Counted from the first letter of the stretch, positions 11,035 through 23,923 are shown. The stretch is 64,000 nt of DNA from Patellaria atrata CBS 101060 (GCA_010093705.1 MU006101.1:409614-473613); one strand, 5' to 3'. Notes: generated from the sequence alone by a model not told the origin. Translations and numbers: made by a program.

Positions 11035-12490
11035 GGCGGTTTGCTATCGGTAGTGGAGTTGGGGTTTAGATGCGGGGAGACGTGGGTGGTGGGGTTGGAT
11101 TGTGGGGATGAGGAATTATATATTTGTTTAGGCCTCTCGTTGTATGGGGTGTGTTTTAACTCCCTTTGTTCTCATCATATGTTTTGAGGGATGATGACTT
11201 TGCGTCGGAGTTTTGGGTGCATGCTGCATGGTCATTCTTGTTTGACTGGGTTAGTCTTCGTTGTGATACTAGAGGATGAGCGGTGAAAGGTGGGTTGTAG
11301 AGGCGATTGGAGTTGAGCATTTCAGATCATGTCTTCCTCTGTTAATTAGCCCCTTTTATGTCGTCTTTCAGCTTACAGATCTTTAGAAGGTGGATAATCG
11401 CGTTATCTCTCGCCCTTCAATGATACTTGGTGTGATCCTTGTATAGACTATTTATGCTCATCCCTGCTATACTATCCGTTATCCCAAACCTTTCCTTTTA
11501 TATATGACTGGACGTCACTTTAGCGCTTCCCCATATCTGGCTGTTCAAAGCCTGCAGTAATGTGAAACTTGGTTCAGACAGAAAAGTTTTCTTTTTGGCA
11601 GTATCATCATCTGACTTCTATAGATTACCAAATCCCAAACGGGAATAGCACTGAAACTTCTCCGGAGTGCTCTAGTACCTAACGTAGTCTCCCTAATGCT
11701 CTTCATCCTGGGAAAGGAGATATCCCAACTCCTGGAAGTGTGACAATTGGGGAAGAGTCTTATATTGGTAGTGGGATTCCAACTTTGTTGAATCCATCAA
11801 ATTCCTCTGTATGTATTGATTTTGGAACTGAACCGTGTTCAAGTATTTTCTCCCCGACATACCGTACCCCTTTTTGGGTTTTTCGGGGAGTTTGACTCAG
11901 TCGGCATGAAAACATTTAAGGAGCCATTTAATTCTTATCTAGCAAAATGATTTCTTTCTTCAGCTTTCAAGTTCTCAAATATTTACTTTCGGTCCGGATG
12001 GTTTTTAATCAGGAATCATCCTCAGGTTGAAACTTCCTAGTCACCTTGGATGTGCTGTAGTCCGCCAGTTAACTCCTGATAAGTATGCGATTGATGTATG
12101 CGATTTATGTATGCATCTGCTTTCATAATGTGGGAACTTGGTCGTAAATTTGAGTCTTCCGCATATAGTGATATCGTACACCTTTCCAAGCAACCGGACA
12201 GCAATCATGAAATATCACGTTGAGGAATAGCATATAGCTTAAACCATTCCTGTAGAGACAACGCACAAGGGGATATCCCATTCGACTTCATTACATCAAT
12301 ACACCAGACAACCAAGTGCCTCGGCTTCATCGGAGGCGCCTCATACATAAGCCATCGGAGCGGAGATATCATCTTGAATCTGCACTGTCTGGGCATAAAT
12401 ATCGAGCTCAACCCTCTTTGTCTCTGTCTCCTTTCTTTCCTCCACAACATTCTCTCATTACTCACTTCCTCAATCTTGACTATTGAACAT
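11035..12490. other. Intergenic, upstream of the monooxygenase
   Basis: No gene can be supported. The left end is strongly G-rich on the + strand. The rest has average composition with no recognisable protein remnant. Confidence 0.5.
11116..11122 (-). promoter_or_regulatory. Possible TATA box of the monooxygenase gene
   Basis: The minus strand reads TATATAA 82-88 bp upstream of the ATG at 11034. Assigned by position only. Confidence 0.35.
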
Positions 12491-12537
12491 TGCAGATCTC
12501 CCCTCTTCCGTCACGACTAACAAACCCACACTCCGCT

Positions 12538-13200
12538 ATGCTCAAGGGCAAGATCGTGGGTTTCGGCCTCAGATTCCTATTCACTTTAGGGTCATCTGCC
12601 AACACTGATACCACAACCGGATCCACGGTTACCCATGAAGCCGTTCTAGCCTTCTTCAACATCCGCGTCTGGGAGTACATCTCTCACAGCTCAACCGTCC
12701 CATTCCACATCCACTAACACACTCCCAGCGACAACAAGCTCTACCCCGACCCCAACACCAACAACCCAACCCTCGGTTTCCTCGCCAAAACGGCACCTCC
12801 GCCGACATCGAGCTCTGGCGACATTTCTACCAGAACACCCTGCACGTCGAATTCAACGCCCACGAGAACGCAGACGGGACATACCACATCACCAACGGGA
12901 TGCGCCATCTCTGCTTGGCCGGCGGCAACACCGCACCCTACGGCCTCGACAAGTACCGCAACATCACGTTCCTGGCGGACCCCGAAGACGTGGGGTCGAC
13001 GGATATCGCTAAGGACTGGAGCATTCGTACTGATTACCTCGGCCGTCTTATCCTTGGGATTCCGGGGGAGCGATGATGGGTGCGGGAAATAAATGGGTTG
13101 CTCACTATGAGATTTATGTGTCGGATGATGGAATGGTTCATGATGGGATGACTTTTGCGCCCTGTGGTTGGTGTGATACGGAGGCGCTTTGTATGCAGTT
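12538..13200 (+). pseudogene. Decayed gene for an unrecognised secreted-type protein
   Basis: Coding-like sequence continues through different frames. From the ATG at 12538 the frame reads about 59 codons. A second frame resumes near 12790 with NGTSADIELWRHFYQNT and runs to a stop at 13074-13076. A third continues with KWVAHYEIYVSDDGMVHDG and CGWCDTEALC to about 13195. A frame change near 12780 is plausible because the preceding frame reads SDNKLYPDPNTNNPTLGF up to that point. I do not recognise the family. At least two frameshifts are needed unless unseen introns exist. The segment shows the left-C, right-G composition of the window's real genes, which supports a coding past. Confidence 0.5.
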
Positions 13201-14202
13201 TAAGTCTTTTTTTTTTTGAACTGTGAGGATCGGTGGTTCGTGATGACTGGGTGTTATCTAGATCTGTACTCTGGAACGGAAAGAGTTTTTGAGATTGTCC
13301 CGGCCCTGGGTTGAGGATTCTAGGAAAACTTTTAAGTCATCCATTTTATGTTCAGCTGCGGAATGAGCGATCTGAAGACGACTTTTGGGAATGTAAGATA
13401 TACATCCATAGGCTGGATAGGATGAAAAGAATCCTTGTAAACATATGTCTTTCCATATGAGATACGAGATTTCGGGAGAGATGACAGTTCCCTGTTGTAT
13501 TCCTCTCCTCCTGTACGCTCGCTTCTATCGTGATTGCGACTCGATGTACAGGAAAGTGAAAAACGCACGAATGATGCCCAACCGCATAAAGAGTTGACTA
13601 TACAGACAACCGAGGTGGTTCGAACTGCGGAATCAGTGATCTCCAAGCATTTGTTCGGATAAGTGTAAGGGGCTTGAGAAATGCTAACTGTGATAGGTAT
13701 CACGAAGACACCAAGGGCAATGGAGCAGAATATACATATTACGGAAGGGAACGAGGCTATACTAGTGAGTACAGTACAAGGTTTTAGTTATGGAATTTGC
13801 CTACCACATAGACGATATATATTTCTGGTACACCTCTTGACACGTGCTATCACCTGGTCATACTCGGCCACATGTTCCACTGTGTGCTTGGACTACCAAC
13901 ACTTTCTTCCGATAGAATATCCCTCTCTTTCTATACACTTGCTGGCCCAGTACTGTGGAGTTTTATCAATTGAAGCTCATCTAGAAAGAGCATAAGCCAA
14001 AGGCTTGGGTTCCGAAGAGAAGCGTATAGTAAGCCAGAAGTACCAGGGCAGGAAATTCCGCTTCAAAAAGCATCCACGCGCTTGCGAGGCTGTAGTAGTC
14101 ACTCCTCATCAACAGTGTGCACCGTTTGACTCAGAATCAACTGCGCTTGACTGTGGTGCACTGCTCACAATTTCCCCACGGCTAGGGAACGTGGTAGAAG
14201 AT
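13201..14202. other. Intergenic, downstream of the MFS gene
   Basis: No coding region is supported. Frames up to about 120 codons occur but lack coding character. There is a poly-T run near 13207-13217. Confidence 0.5.
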
Positions 14203-16147
14203 TCACCTACTCAACTTCTGTTCTCGAACGAACCACGCACTAACAGCTGCTCCACATACAAGCGCCATCTGCAACGCAAAGGCTGAGCGTAAACCTCTAG
14301 CATAACAATCCGCTACGACCGCCTTAAGGCTTGGTTCTAAAGCTTTGAAATAATCCAAACTCTGTCTGACATTTTCTGCGATCTTACCGGCGTCAGCGTT
14401 ACCCCTTAATTGGCTCTTGAGTTGGGACCTGAGCACTTGGTTGGTAACAGTGGCGGATAGAGATACTCCTACGACACTTCCTAGCGACCGAAACAAATAC
14501 GAACATGCCGTGGCGATGGCTTGGTCTTCTCGAGAGGAATTGGCGACTAAGATATCGTTAGTACATCCGATAAATTCGCCATGAATTCCGAATACCTACT
14601 TAGACCAATGAGGGACGAAGTAACGCCAATGCCGTTCGAAAACCCACAAACTATCATTCCTACAATCATCGCTAGCGAAAAGCGGATTATAATGCCAGAA
14701 AAGAGAAAAATGAGAATAACGCCTAACGTCAAACCAGAGTATGCGGCGACGGTGAGCCAATAATACTTCCCAGTCTTTGCCATATAGAATCCTCCAAATA
14801 GAGATCCGGACACACCAGCAATGATACTGGGTATGAGCTGGATCCCTGCCTGCGTTGAGCCGATATCATCTGTTACTTGCCAGAACAGGGGAATGTAGAA
14901 GATAGCAGCGAGCCAACCTGCGAAGGAGAAGAAGTTACATAGATAGAGAGCAACTAGGGATCGCTCAAATATGATGTGGCCAGGGGTAAACGGCTCTGAA
15001 GCAACTTTCATTTCCACGAAAATGAAAAGGAGGAATAGCGGGAGCGAGATAGCTAGGGGTATATATGCTGCTTGCGCTTTCCATCCCAAGTTACTTCCCC
15101 GATCCAGGCCGAGTAGAAGAGAAAAGACAGCGCAAATAAGGATTAAAGCTCCTGGGAAATCAATTCGACGAAGCTTACTCTTCCAATGACTATCACTTTT
15201 CCTCGGCAGATGGAGCGTTAACCCTACGGCAACAAATGCCACAAGACACAAAGGTGCTTGAAACAAAAAGGCCCATCGCCATCCTATGGAATCGGACATA
15301 ATACCTCCCATAGGAGCTCCCACCCCGGATCCGGTGGCATAAATAATGTTGATGTAGCCTTGCCATTTACCACGATCTCGTAGGGATACCACATCTGAGA
15401 GAAGAATAGAGACAACGGTGGTCATCCCACCCCCACCAATGCCTGCAAATGCACGAGCAGCGATCAATTGCTTCATATCTTTAGCCACCCCGCAACCAAT
15501 ACAACCCAATCCAAAAATTGTATATGCAAACAGTAGGCAGGCTTTTCTTCCGAATATATCTGAAAGTTTACCGTAAAGTGGTTGGAAGCTCGTCAGTGTG
15601 AGGAGATATCTATAAATTCTCAGTCAGTACTCGAGACATTTCCTAGTTTGCTAAAATATCTTACGCTGTTGCAATCCATGATGTAGTACTTAAAGCGTTG
15701 AGCTCTGTACCAATTTTTCCATAGCTTGAAACGATGATAGTCTGATCCGCGGATGCGAGAAAAACCTAGTTGAACTGAGCACAGGTCATACCGTACAAGA
15801 TCCTTGTACGCAATACTGACACCAACACCCAGCGCTGGGAATATATACTTCATCTGCTTCTTGACTTCCGGCATCCCTTCATACTGCGCGATTCGCTCCG
15901 GGATACTCCGCTGGTCTTCCGCATCCTCGTGGGTAGCTCCGTCAATTGCAGCATCGTGGTAGTCTCCATGAGGGTACGGAGCTTCCGGAGCTATACCTGC
16001 TCCAGGTTCGACCGATTGCGCCTCGATAAACTCTGCCGCAGAGGTGGTGGGGAGGAGTGTTGCAGTGTGGTTATTGCTCTCAGCAAGGAGAGGCGATGTT
16101 TCTGAGGGAGGGCTAGTAGAGCTCGCGTGTGCAGATACAACGGGCAT
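14203..16147 (-). CDS. MFS transporter, 14-TM (DHA2) type, related to vacuolar basic amino-acid carriers
   Basis: Four exons on the minus strand: 16147-15821, 15765-15665, 15609-14600, 14546-14203, giving 593 residues with introns of 53-55 bp. A hydrophilic N-terminus containing SETSPLLAES precedes the membrane domain, which opens with YIFPALGVGVFLASADQTI. MFS motif A is GKLSDIFGRKA; the antiporter motif C region reads GSGVGAPMGG, with Ala where Gly-Pro usually begins. The acidic dileucine-like SPLL and overall resemblance to S. pombe Fnx/yeast Vba proteins suggest a vacuolar amino-acid transporter; multidrug export is the alternative. No partner genes adjoin. Confidence 0.9.
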
Positions 16148-16650
16148 AGCGACTCGAATTAAGACTTCAGCGAATATCTAAGGGGAAAATTGGGTGAAGA
16201 ATTGACGTTCTTCACCGCAAGGATTCAGATATAAAACTCATGAAAGGTGTTGGTGTATGCAGACGAATGACAAGGGCAGCGTTAGAACCCAATGCGACAA
16301 TAACGGAAGCTCGGGCCAAGTCGGAGTGGAACCGGAATGAGTGGGCAAGGAACTCCGTATATTCCTCCAAAATCAATAAAAATATACGTCATTTTGCTAC
16401 GGAATCTAGGATCTCATTATAACAAATATGTAGAATACTTCTTGGAGAATGAAGTTGCTATGTGTATGTCTGTATTTACAGTAAACACGAGCTCTACAGT
16501 CTAACAAGCCACCAGAATGGACGGAATACGGTAATAACGATGCTTTCCACACTACGAGAGTATAGTGGAGCACAGGAGAAAGAGAAGGACGAGAAAGTGA
16601 AGACGAACAATAATGATAACGATAATACCGACACCATGCAGCTATCCCGC
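16148..16650. other. Spacer between two minus-strand genes
   Basis: This is upstream of the MFS gene and downstream of the membrane protein gene. Nothing recognisable apart from likely UTR and promoter sequence. Confidence 0.5.
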
Positions 16651-17457
16651 TCACACTAATTCTGTCACACTAGACAGTCCATAATCAGCATGATACAGCA
16701 GCCCACGATGGCCTGAACGCTGAATAAGCACACGAGAGCATTGCGATCCCAAATCCGGGAGGACTATACCACCTGACGTCAGTTGTTGCCGAAAGCATGG
16801 GACCAGGGTATCTAGGGGGGATGAGATAAATACCTGTGGCCACACTAAATGGTCCAGATGCTTCATCGCTTCCGTGATACCCTCATAAAATCTGCGCTGC
16901 TGATCCGCTTGCTGCGCTCCTTCGTTCGGCCGGTCCTTGTTGTACTTGAATGTGAAAGATTCTTTTGGTGGAAAGACTCCAGTCGTCTTATACCTATACA
17001 GCTCTCTCAATGTGCCATACACGTCCGGCCGCAGCATAGGATCATAGATGAAGTAGAACGCTACGAAGAAGCAGAGGCAGATCAGGACGTAGAACGCCAA
17101 GAGCATCTTCCAGAATCTGCTTGCATCTCCAACTGAAGAGTCCGGAGGGGTTCTATCATCTGGCGCTTTTATAGCGTCACCGGTCGTTGCGAAGTTGTCT
17201 TCGAACCGCGGGAAGAATTGAGGAGAGCCGTTCCTGTCAACGGGGAGACGCGAGGTGAAGAATCTGAAGAACAGAGGGGTGAAGCTGCGGGCGGGGTCTC
17301 CGGTGGAAGGAAAATAGGATGGTGGAGGAGTGGGTAGACGGGTGGTGGTTGAGGAGTTCGGAGGGTTGGAGTAACTGGGAGGGCTTAAAGTGGCAGGAGT
17401 AATAGTGGCATCGTCGAGGTCGACGGAAGAGAATGTTGCGGTGGAGCGAGTGACCAT
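16651..17457 (-). CDS. Single-pass membrane protein, unknown function
   Basis: An open minus-strand frame from ATG 17457 gives 268 residues; an upstream in-frame ATG at 17547 would add 30. The N-terminal half is Pro/Ser/Thr-rich. One clear membrane segment (LLAFYVLICLCFFVAFYFIY) is near residues 140-160, followed by a charged region with YRYKTTGVFPPKESFTF. The last 60 codons look random. A 61-bp intron (16833-16773, donor CAG/GTATTT, branch CTGAC, acceptor TCAG) would instead end the protein at a TAG at 16764 after ...WPQVV, giving 209 residues; I think this is at least as likely. No family recognised. Confidence 0.55.
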   Translation of the reverse strand: MVTRSTATFSSVDLDDATITPATLSPPSYSNPPNSSTTTRLPTPPPSYFPSTGDPARSFTPLFFRFFTSRLPVDRNGSPQFFPRFEDNFATTGDAIKAPDDRTPPDSSVGDASRFWKMLLAFYVLICLCFFVAFYFIYDPMLRPDVYGTLRELYRYKTTGVFPPKESFTFKYNKDRPNEGAQQADQQRRFYEGITEAMKHLDHLVWPQVFISSPLDTLVPCFRQQLTSGGIVLPDLGSQCSRVLIQRSGHRGLLYHADYGLSSVTELV

Positions 17458-20430
17458 GTTGTTTATTGTGATGATGTTTGAAATTTGCTGTGGTGGTAAG
17501 ATGGGATTGAAAATGGGAGGGAGTGAACTATTGGTGAGAAAGGGCATGATATATGCGAGCTTTAAGTGGGTTGTACCTTCTTTTGGTGGTATGAAAGTGT
17601 ACCTTGTTTACCTTTCGGAAGAAAGAGCTAAAGGGATGAGATGTTTTATCAGGAAAGCCTGATGGATTTCTCCTTCGCACTTGCCTATGAAACGAGAGCA
17701 ATGTCGCCTGTTGGTTAAGGAGAAATGAACTGGGATTTCAATTCTCACCGGCCATGGAGCAGTGCGTGCATCATTACTCCGTTGTATCAAAACCGGTTCA
17801 CAATCGGAAGTGCAGATGCTACCGCCGACTCAAGGAAGGAACAAAACAATATTCAAAAAGTCAAACACCACTTACCATGCTCCATACCTGACCCTCGTCC
17901 ATGGCGTGAACAAGTTCACTCATCGTCTACTGATTGGAGATGGGGAACTGGGTGTTAGTTTTACAGTGTTTCCAGTTGCAGTGATTAATACACGGGGGCT
18001 CATGTGTACGCGGGAAGCGGGTATTCGAATACTTAAGGGTATGAGGGCGCTTCCTTGGGGATGTCGAGACACAAAGTCTTCTGCAGGAGAAAAGTTCTAT
18101 CAAATCTGATTGTCAGTGTAGGCAGAGAATACTCGGATATTTCAGGACAAAGTAGGTCTACTGTCGTCTAAATAGGCGTAAAAAACTGATTTTCACTGGT
18201 GCAGAAAAACATTATGAGTAGAGAAACTATAAAACAGAAGGAGTATCCGCTGGAAATATTTAAGAGCGGGCAAGAATTCGTTGAATGGCTTGATTCGATC
18301 AATGATCCTGGCCATCAGGAATGGCTGACTTTGGACTGTTACATAATCCTTATCTACCATGAAAACGATTCCGGTTAGGTCCATCTCAGAAAGAGTCGTC
18401 GATTTTCCAAACATAGGAATACGATAGGGTTGTTTACAGATGTGGAAACAAGAGACAAAGACTATGCAATAACGACGCTGGCACCACACTCTAACAAATC
18501 GTGGCTAAATGGTTCGTTCGAGGAAATAATCACACGCAGAAGGGGAATCTTAAAGCCTCCACTAAAGGAATAGAGGATATACGAATGTGGATCAGGCCCG
18601 GGTGCGAAAAGGACGAGTTTAAGGATTGGTTGCGGAATACGTAGAAAACACTCCTCGAAAAAAGATATGGCCCAGGACAAGACTCTACGATTACTTTTAC
18701 TGTTGAGCCTGAGGTAAACCGCATCTGTAGGATTAAGGACGACATCGAAATAACTGCAATAGGAGGATGCTACGACAGTGCAATGATGGTCATCACTTCG
18801 GCCTAGACTCTATACCACGGTGTGGTACAGAGGTTTCTTAGATTTTGTTGTAGGGGAAGGAAAGGAATGTGTTCGGATTGAAAAATACTTACTGGATGGT
18901 TTTGTCGGACGAATGCCCGGGTCCAATGTCTTAGTTAACACATAGAACTAATATATCCAAATATCGGAAGCTTGCACCGTCATTTGGATGGTGCGGAGTA
19001 TTGTTCTGAATGGTTGTACTGACTATCAATGGAGCATATGAGTTTCGAGTATATACTTCAATACAGGACCATCGTTGAGTGAAGATGTAGTGTAAGTCCT
19101 TAGATGAACAAGCATGGTCGTAGTATGTTTAAGGGCTTAGTGTGGATTGTTATCTGTTGAGGTATCTCTGATATCGTGTTACGATTTCCCCAGCTCCTGA
19201 ATCTGGAAGTTGAGATCTGTTCTAGAACTATTTTGGGCAAGGCTGGACCAGGTGATGAAGCGAAGGGGGCTGAAAAGCTTGCTCAAACGACAACTTAATA
19301 CCATCACCGCAATAGCAGTGCCTGAGGGTAAGGTAATGACTCGAACACAGTAGAATGAAACTTAAACACTAGGTATTGTCAAGTCCTGCGATGTGACTCC
19401 GGTCCCGCTTTGTTCTTCTGCTGATTTCAATGCCACGACTCTAAACCGATGACTCGTGGACTAGATTTTTCACTAGCATCAGTAGGCTTGCTACCTGCTT
19501 TCTTTACCTCATCTTCTGGCCTTCGCCCTCCCTTTAAGTTTAAATAATCCTCTCTCTTGAGATACCCTTGAAGCAGTATCATACTGAGAGACATGACGCA
19601 TGCAAGCATGGTCTTCAACGACAAAGTCCTCACCAGCTTGCCGAATTCTTTTCACTTACTATACGGTCAACGAAGGTCCGATCATCCAGAACAGGTATTG
19701 ACTGAAGAGTTTCGGCTCCAACTGATAAGTCCAAAGAACGCTGCTCTTTACCTTCATCATGATCCGAAGTGTTATATCTGTCCCTTCATTTTCTGGCATC
19801 AACGAGGTCTTGTCCGATCTCTTGAGCTCCGGGTTTGCACGTCGTTTTTTCTTTTGACTGGTCTTCTGACGCTTATGAGTATTCCATAGGACTCGTCTTT
19901 TGCCGCTGGGAAGCTGCTTCAACCGTGACTGCCGCCTAAAGAGTCAACGGAATGTTAGTTTCGAACCACTACCGAGCAATATGCTGGCATACGAAACCTG
20001 CTTGTCATTCTAGAGATTGCGAACCTACGATTATCAATTGCGACACCGTTACGATTTTGTTGTTCAGTAGCTTTTGAGATGTGCTGTTTGGTCGCGGCGC
20101 CCGTTTGTTGACACGTGCCTCATATTAGCATATTCGCCCGCTTTATCAATGGGGAAGCTTACAGCTATTTCAAACATTCATAAGGTTTAATAGGTTATCA
20201 TGCTAATACATGTTACAAGATCTGGAATATGGGGTAAGAATGTTAGAATATGTGAGTTGAGGCTTATTGCGCTTTGTCTCATGCTCCGGAATACATTCAC
20301 CCACAGCTGTGCGGAAAACTCTATCAAGGAAAGTGCGATGCACTTTTTATACGATGAATTAATGATTGCCAAGCCCCTGAAACCTCCCATGTATTCATGG
20401 TTAGATGGCGGGATTTGTCCTTAAGAGAAC
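17458..20430. other. Gene-poor stretch of about 3 kb
   Basis: No gene is supported. Overlapping minus-strand frames at 18193-18745 have mild coding flavour but no recognisable family. The left end continues the G-rich 5' part of the membrane-protein gene. Confidence 0.45.
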
Positions 20431-20530
20431 ATGTTAGCTTAGCTTAAGCCTCCGCCTATGACCGCTGTCCCGCAAGTTCGAATCCCATCATCGAAACGTT
20501 AGTATGTGGTGACTCCTCATAAACTGGCTA
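20431..20530 (+). repeat. tRNA-derived SINE-like relic
   Basis: An A-box-like word (tagcttagctt from about 20435) is followed about 41 bp later by a B-box-like gttcgaatccc at 20476-20486, the spacing of an internal tRNA promoter. The arms do not fold into a functional tRNA. The B-box is followed by atcatcg, a word shared with the copies near 34640, 40820 and 45141. Confidence 0.45.
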
Positions 20531-20976
20531 CCTCCTGCGAGAACTTTCGGCTCCAGCCCAAGGATCCACCTAGGAGGAGATGGGTATACAGCGAGGTTTC
20601 ATTTTTTTTTTTGGGGGGTTTTTTCCTATTTTTACTTACTTGTAAGTTCACGTTAAGGGTGTATGTGTCTCATGAAGGCCAAGTTCTTAATTTATGCCTT
20701 CATCACCCACCCCAATAGTCATAAGCATATTTCTCGATTTACAAGATTGCGATGCGACGTAAAATAAGATTCGTACCTCGCTAGGTTCGAGCACGACGAC
20801 ATAAAACTTCACCACCATGTCAAAATTGGAAAGGATACTGGAGGGAAATGTTTTGGAGACTGCAGGTTTATCCAAACCCCAAGACATCTGATTCTGTCAG
20901 ACGTAAGGGTGCTGAAAATGATCAAGATAATCGCTCGATTGTTTAATGACTGTTCTAAAGAGCGTTTAAATACATT

Positions 20977-21058
20977 AGAACATGCAGGTTACAGCGTTTA
21001 TACCTACTAGGCAACTGAGAACATGCAGGCAACAGCGTTGATACCTACTAGGCAGCTG
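20977..21058 (+). repeat. 41-bp tandem duplication
   Basis: Two adjacent 41-bp copies (20977-21017 and 21018-21058) begin with agaacatgcagg and end in ggca(a/g)ctg. They differ at four positions. They lie just upstream of the recognisable LINE coding region and may mark its damaged 5' end or the target site. Confidence 0.8.
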
Positions 21059-21099
21059 TGTTAAAGGAATGATGCTAATAACTAGCGTAAGGCAGTAGG

Positions 21100-23923
21100 A
21101 GATATACTTGATTATCCTTTCCACCAAGATCTTCAGTCTAACAAGGGGACCCATACTTCAACACCAATAACCTCAGACATTTTCAATAGGCTATATAAGC
21201 TTCTATTTCAAGTTGGCTATCATCCCAGGATATGGAGGGAGGCGGTAGGAGTTGTGTTACCAAAGCCTAATACAGAAGACTACTCCATACTAAAGTTATA
21301 GGATTATTTCCTTACTCAACTGTTTAGGCAAGACTTTGGAAAAGATCATGGTAACAAGACTAGGATATCTAGCAAACACCACACACCTACTTTAGCACTC
21401 ACAGATGGGAGGAAGGCAGCAGCGCTCTACTATTGATGCAACGCTCTTACTACTAGAGTATATCCAAAGACAGAAGGCTGGCAAGTCAGGAAATAAGAAG
21501 GAGGTTACCTCAACATTACTATTAGATGTGAAAGGAGCTTTTGATTATATATCAAAGAATCAACTACTGTCCACCTGCAAGCAACTAGGACTCCCATATA
21601 GTCTCTACCAATGGATCTCATGCTTCTTAACTAATAGAAAGATGTAGCTAATATTTAATGGAGAAAGGCAAGAAATGCGCAGCATAAATGTTGGCATACC
21701 CTAAGGCTCACCAATCTCACCAATTCTCTTCTTAATCTACATTAGGAAGATCTGTAAGGATAGGAAATGGATCAATTTACTAACCTATATTGATGACTTT
21801 TCACTTATAGCAGTCTCAACATCTGCAAAGAAAAACTGCAAGCTGCTTGAACAGGCTGCCCAAGACCTAATCTTAATAGCCAAAGAACATGGTATACAAT
21901 TTGACATTGCAAAAACGGAACTCATCCACTTTCATAACAAGAGGACACCAATCCAGGACTCAATCTACCTCTTCAACCAAGTGGTCCAGCCAAAGCTAAT
22001 GGTTAGATGGCTTGGGATGTTCCTAGACTCAAAACTCACCTTCAAACAGCATGTAGAAGGAAAGATTAAGAGTGTAGAAAATGCAATATACAGGATCCAA
22101 AGGCTAGGAAACACACAGAGAGGTCTATCAATGCAAGCGGTGCGTAAGCTGTATATTGCATGCGTCAACTCAATAGCAGACTATGGAGTACCAGTGTGGT
22201 GGAACCCTAATCACAAGAACAGTCAGCAAGTTAGCAGATATCAAACCCTATAGAACAAGGCACTGAGAATGATTTTGGGTGCCTTTAAGACTTCTCCAAG
22301 CATGGCCATGGAGATTGAAGCAGGCTTACCTCCTCCAATCGTTAGATTCGAGAAGTTGTGCAACTCGTATGCTTTTAGAACTCTAAAGTTCCATAAGGAC
22401 CATCTAGTTAAGAGAGTTCTCGTGGAAGAGCTTAGAAGAGATGACTTAGATGCAACCCAAGACACCAACTTAGAAGCAGGCAATACCTCAATCAGTTGCA
22501 TTGCTAGACCAAACACGCAGCTCCTCTCCCTGTTGCAGAGAACCCAGGGCTTTGTGACCAACTGGAAGATGGAAAAGATTTCGGTATACAATACTCAACC
22601 TTGGAGGGCAAAACCAAATACGTTATTCATCATCTCCAGTGAGGATAAAGAAAAGGCATCAAAGGAACATGAAAAGCTAGTCAGAGACTTGGAAGGAGTT
22701 ATAAGGGATGGTCTAGTTAGTGTCTATTATACCGATGGATCTAAGGAAGGGAATAGAAATGCTGCAGGGGTATACCAGATAGGAAACAATCAGCGCATCC
22801 TGTTTGCCAGCAACTGGAACCTAGGAGACAGTGTTGAGATCATGGATGCAGAACTGTTTGCCATCCTTAAAGCACTTGAAAGAGAAAAGACCCAATGTGA
22901 GAAAGGACAATCCATTGCCAGAAAGCTGTGGGTATTTATGGACAGCCAAGCAGCACTTAAGAGGCTATAAAAGAATAGCCTTGATGGAGGACAAGAATTA
23001 AGTGTGCTAATAACTGACTTATGCAATACTCTTACCAATGAACAGGGCATGAAGATCACGTTTTGCTGGGTTCCTGGACACAAGAACATCTTTGGGAATG
23101 ATGTAGCAGATAAACTGGCTAAGAAAGGACTGGAACGCAAGCCTATAGGCACTTCATTCACTTCACTCAATCATATCAAACGAAAATGCAAAGAGAAGAT
23201 TCTATCTGATTGGAAAAAGAATTGGGAGTCTAATAGAAAGAAACAAGGGAAACATTATATGCGCATCTGTAGAGACCGGGTGCATTTCTCACTTAATATA
23301 CCTAAGTCCAATTTACAGAAAAAGATCCAAGCGGCCTACATCCAACTTAAGACTGGTATTGGATTCTTTAAGTCTTACTCTAAAGTGATTGGAAAAGATG
23401 AGGAAGGGAAGTGCTTTGGAGACTGCCAATCACTTCAAACACCAACACACCTTATCTTACATTGCTCTAACTACTCTAGAGATCGTAAAGAAATGAGAAA
23501 ACTACTCAGATCAGATCTAACAATGACAAAGCTTTTTTGCACAAAGTTAGGTAAACAAGTGTTACTAAAATATATAGAAAGAACTCAAATCTCTACTGCT
23601 AGATGGCTAATGCATGCAGGAGACGTAAATAGAGTAGAAGAGTAGATTCTACAAAAGATAACTAGATGTATGGCATAGAACTAGAAACCAAGAACCGATG
23701 GCAATGAGAAAGAATAGATGCTTCTACAATTTCCTTCAGATGAATTTTAGAGGTCTTAGCTTTCCTTTGTAAATAATATCAGTGGACTAAGCCACTAGAG
23801 ACTTCACTAAGCATATGAGGGCCCTGAAAAGGGATTTATGTATATAGGAAGTTGCGCCATAGCTTAAAGGCTGCATGCGCAGTATTGTCGGTAATGCAAT
23901 ACAATGGAATTAAAAAAAAAAAA
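21100..23923 (+). mobile_element. 5'-truncated LINE (Tad1/I-type non-LTR retrotransposon) with RT, RNase H and zinc knuckle
   Basis: Reverse transcriptase is recognisable from about 21175 (IFNRLYKLLFQVGYHP) through GGRQQRST, LLLDVKGAFDYI, GIP-GSPISPILF and the catalytic YIDD. RNase H follows with YTDGS, a MDAELFAI helix, VFMDSQAAL and HKNIFGNDVADKLA. A C-terminal knuckle is CFGDCQ...HLILHC. From 21405 to 23645 all is in one frame, interrupted by four stops at 21645, 21702, 22251 and 22968. Each stop is TAG or TAA where CAG or CAA would be expected. One upstream frame shift lies near 21290-21300. The 3' UTR is 23646-23911, then a 12-nt poly-A at 23912-23923. ORF1 and endonuclease are absent, so the copy is truncated and dead. 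No target-site duplication was found. Confidence 0.9.

Noticed and set aside
18193-18745. Overlapping minus-strand frames that could be a decayed gene
   Set aside because: No motif could be recognised in any frame and no splice sites join them.
20431-20500. Functional tRNA gene
   Set aside because: A- and B-box words are present but acceptor and anticodon arms do not pair; treated as a SINE-like relic.
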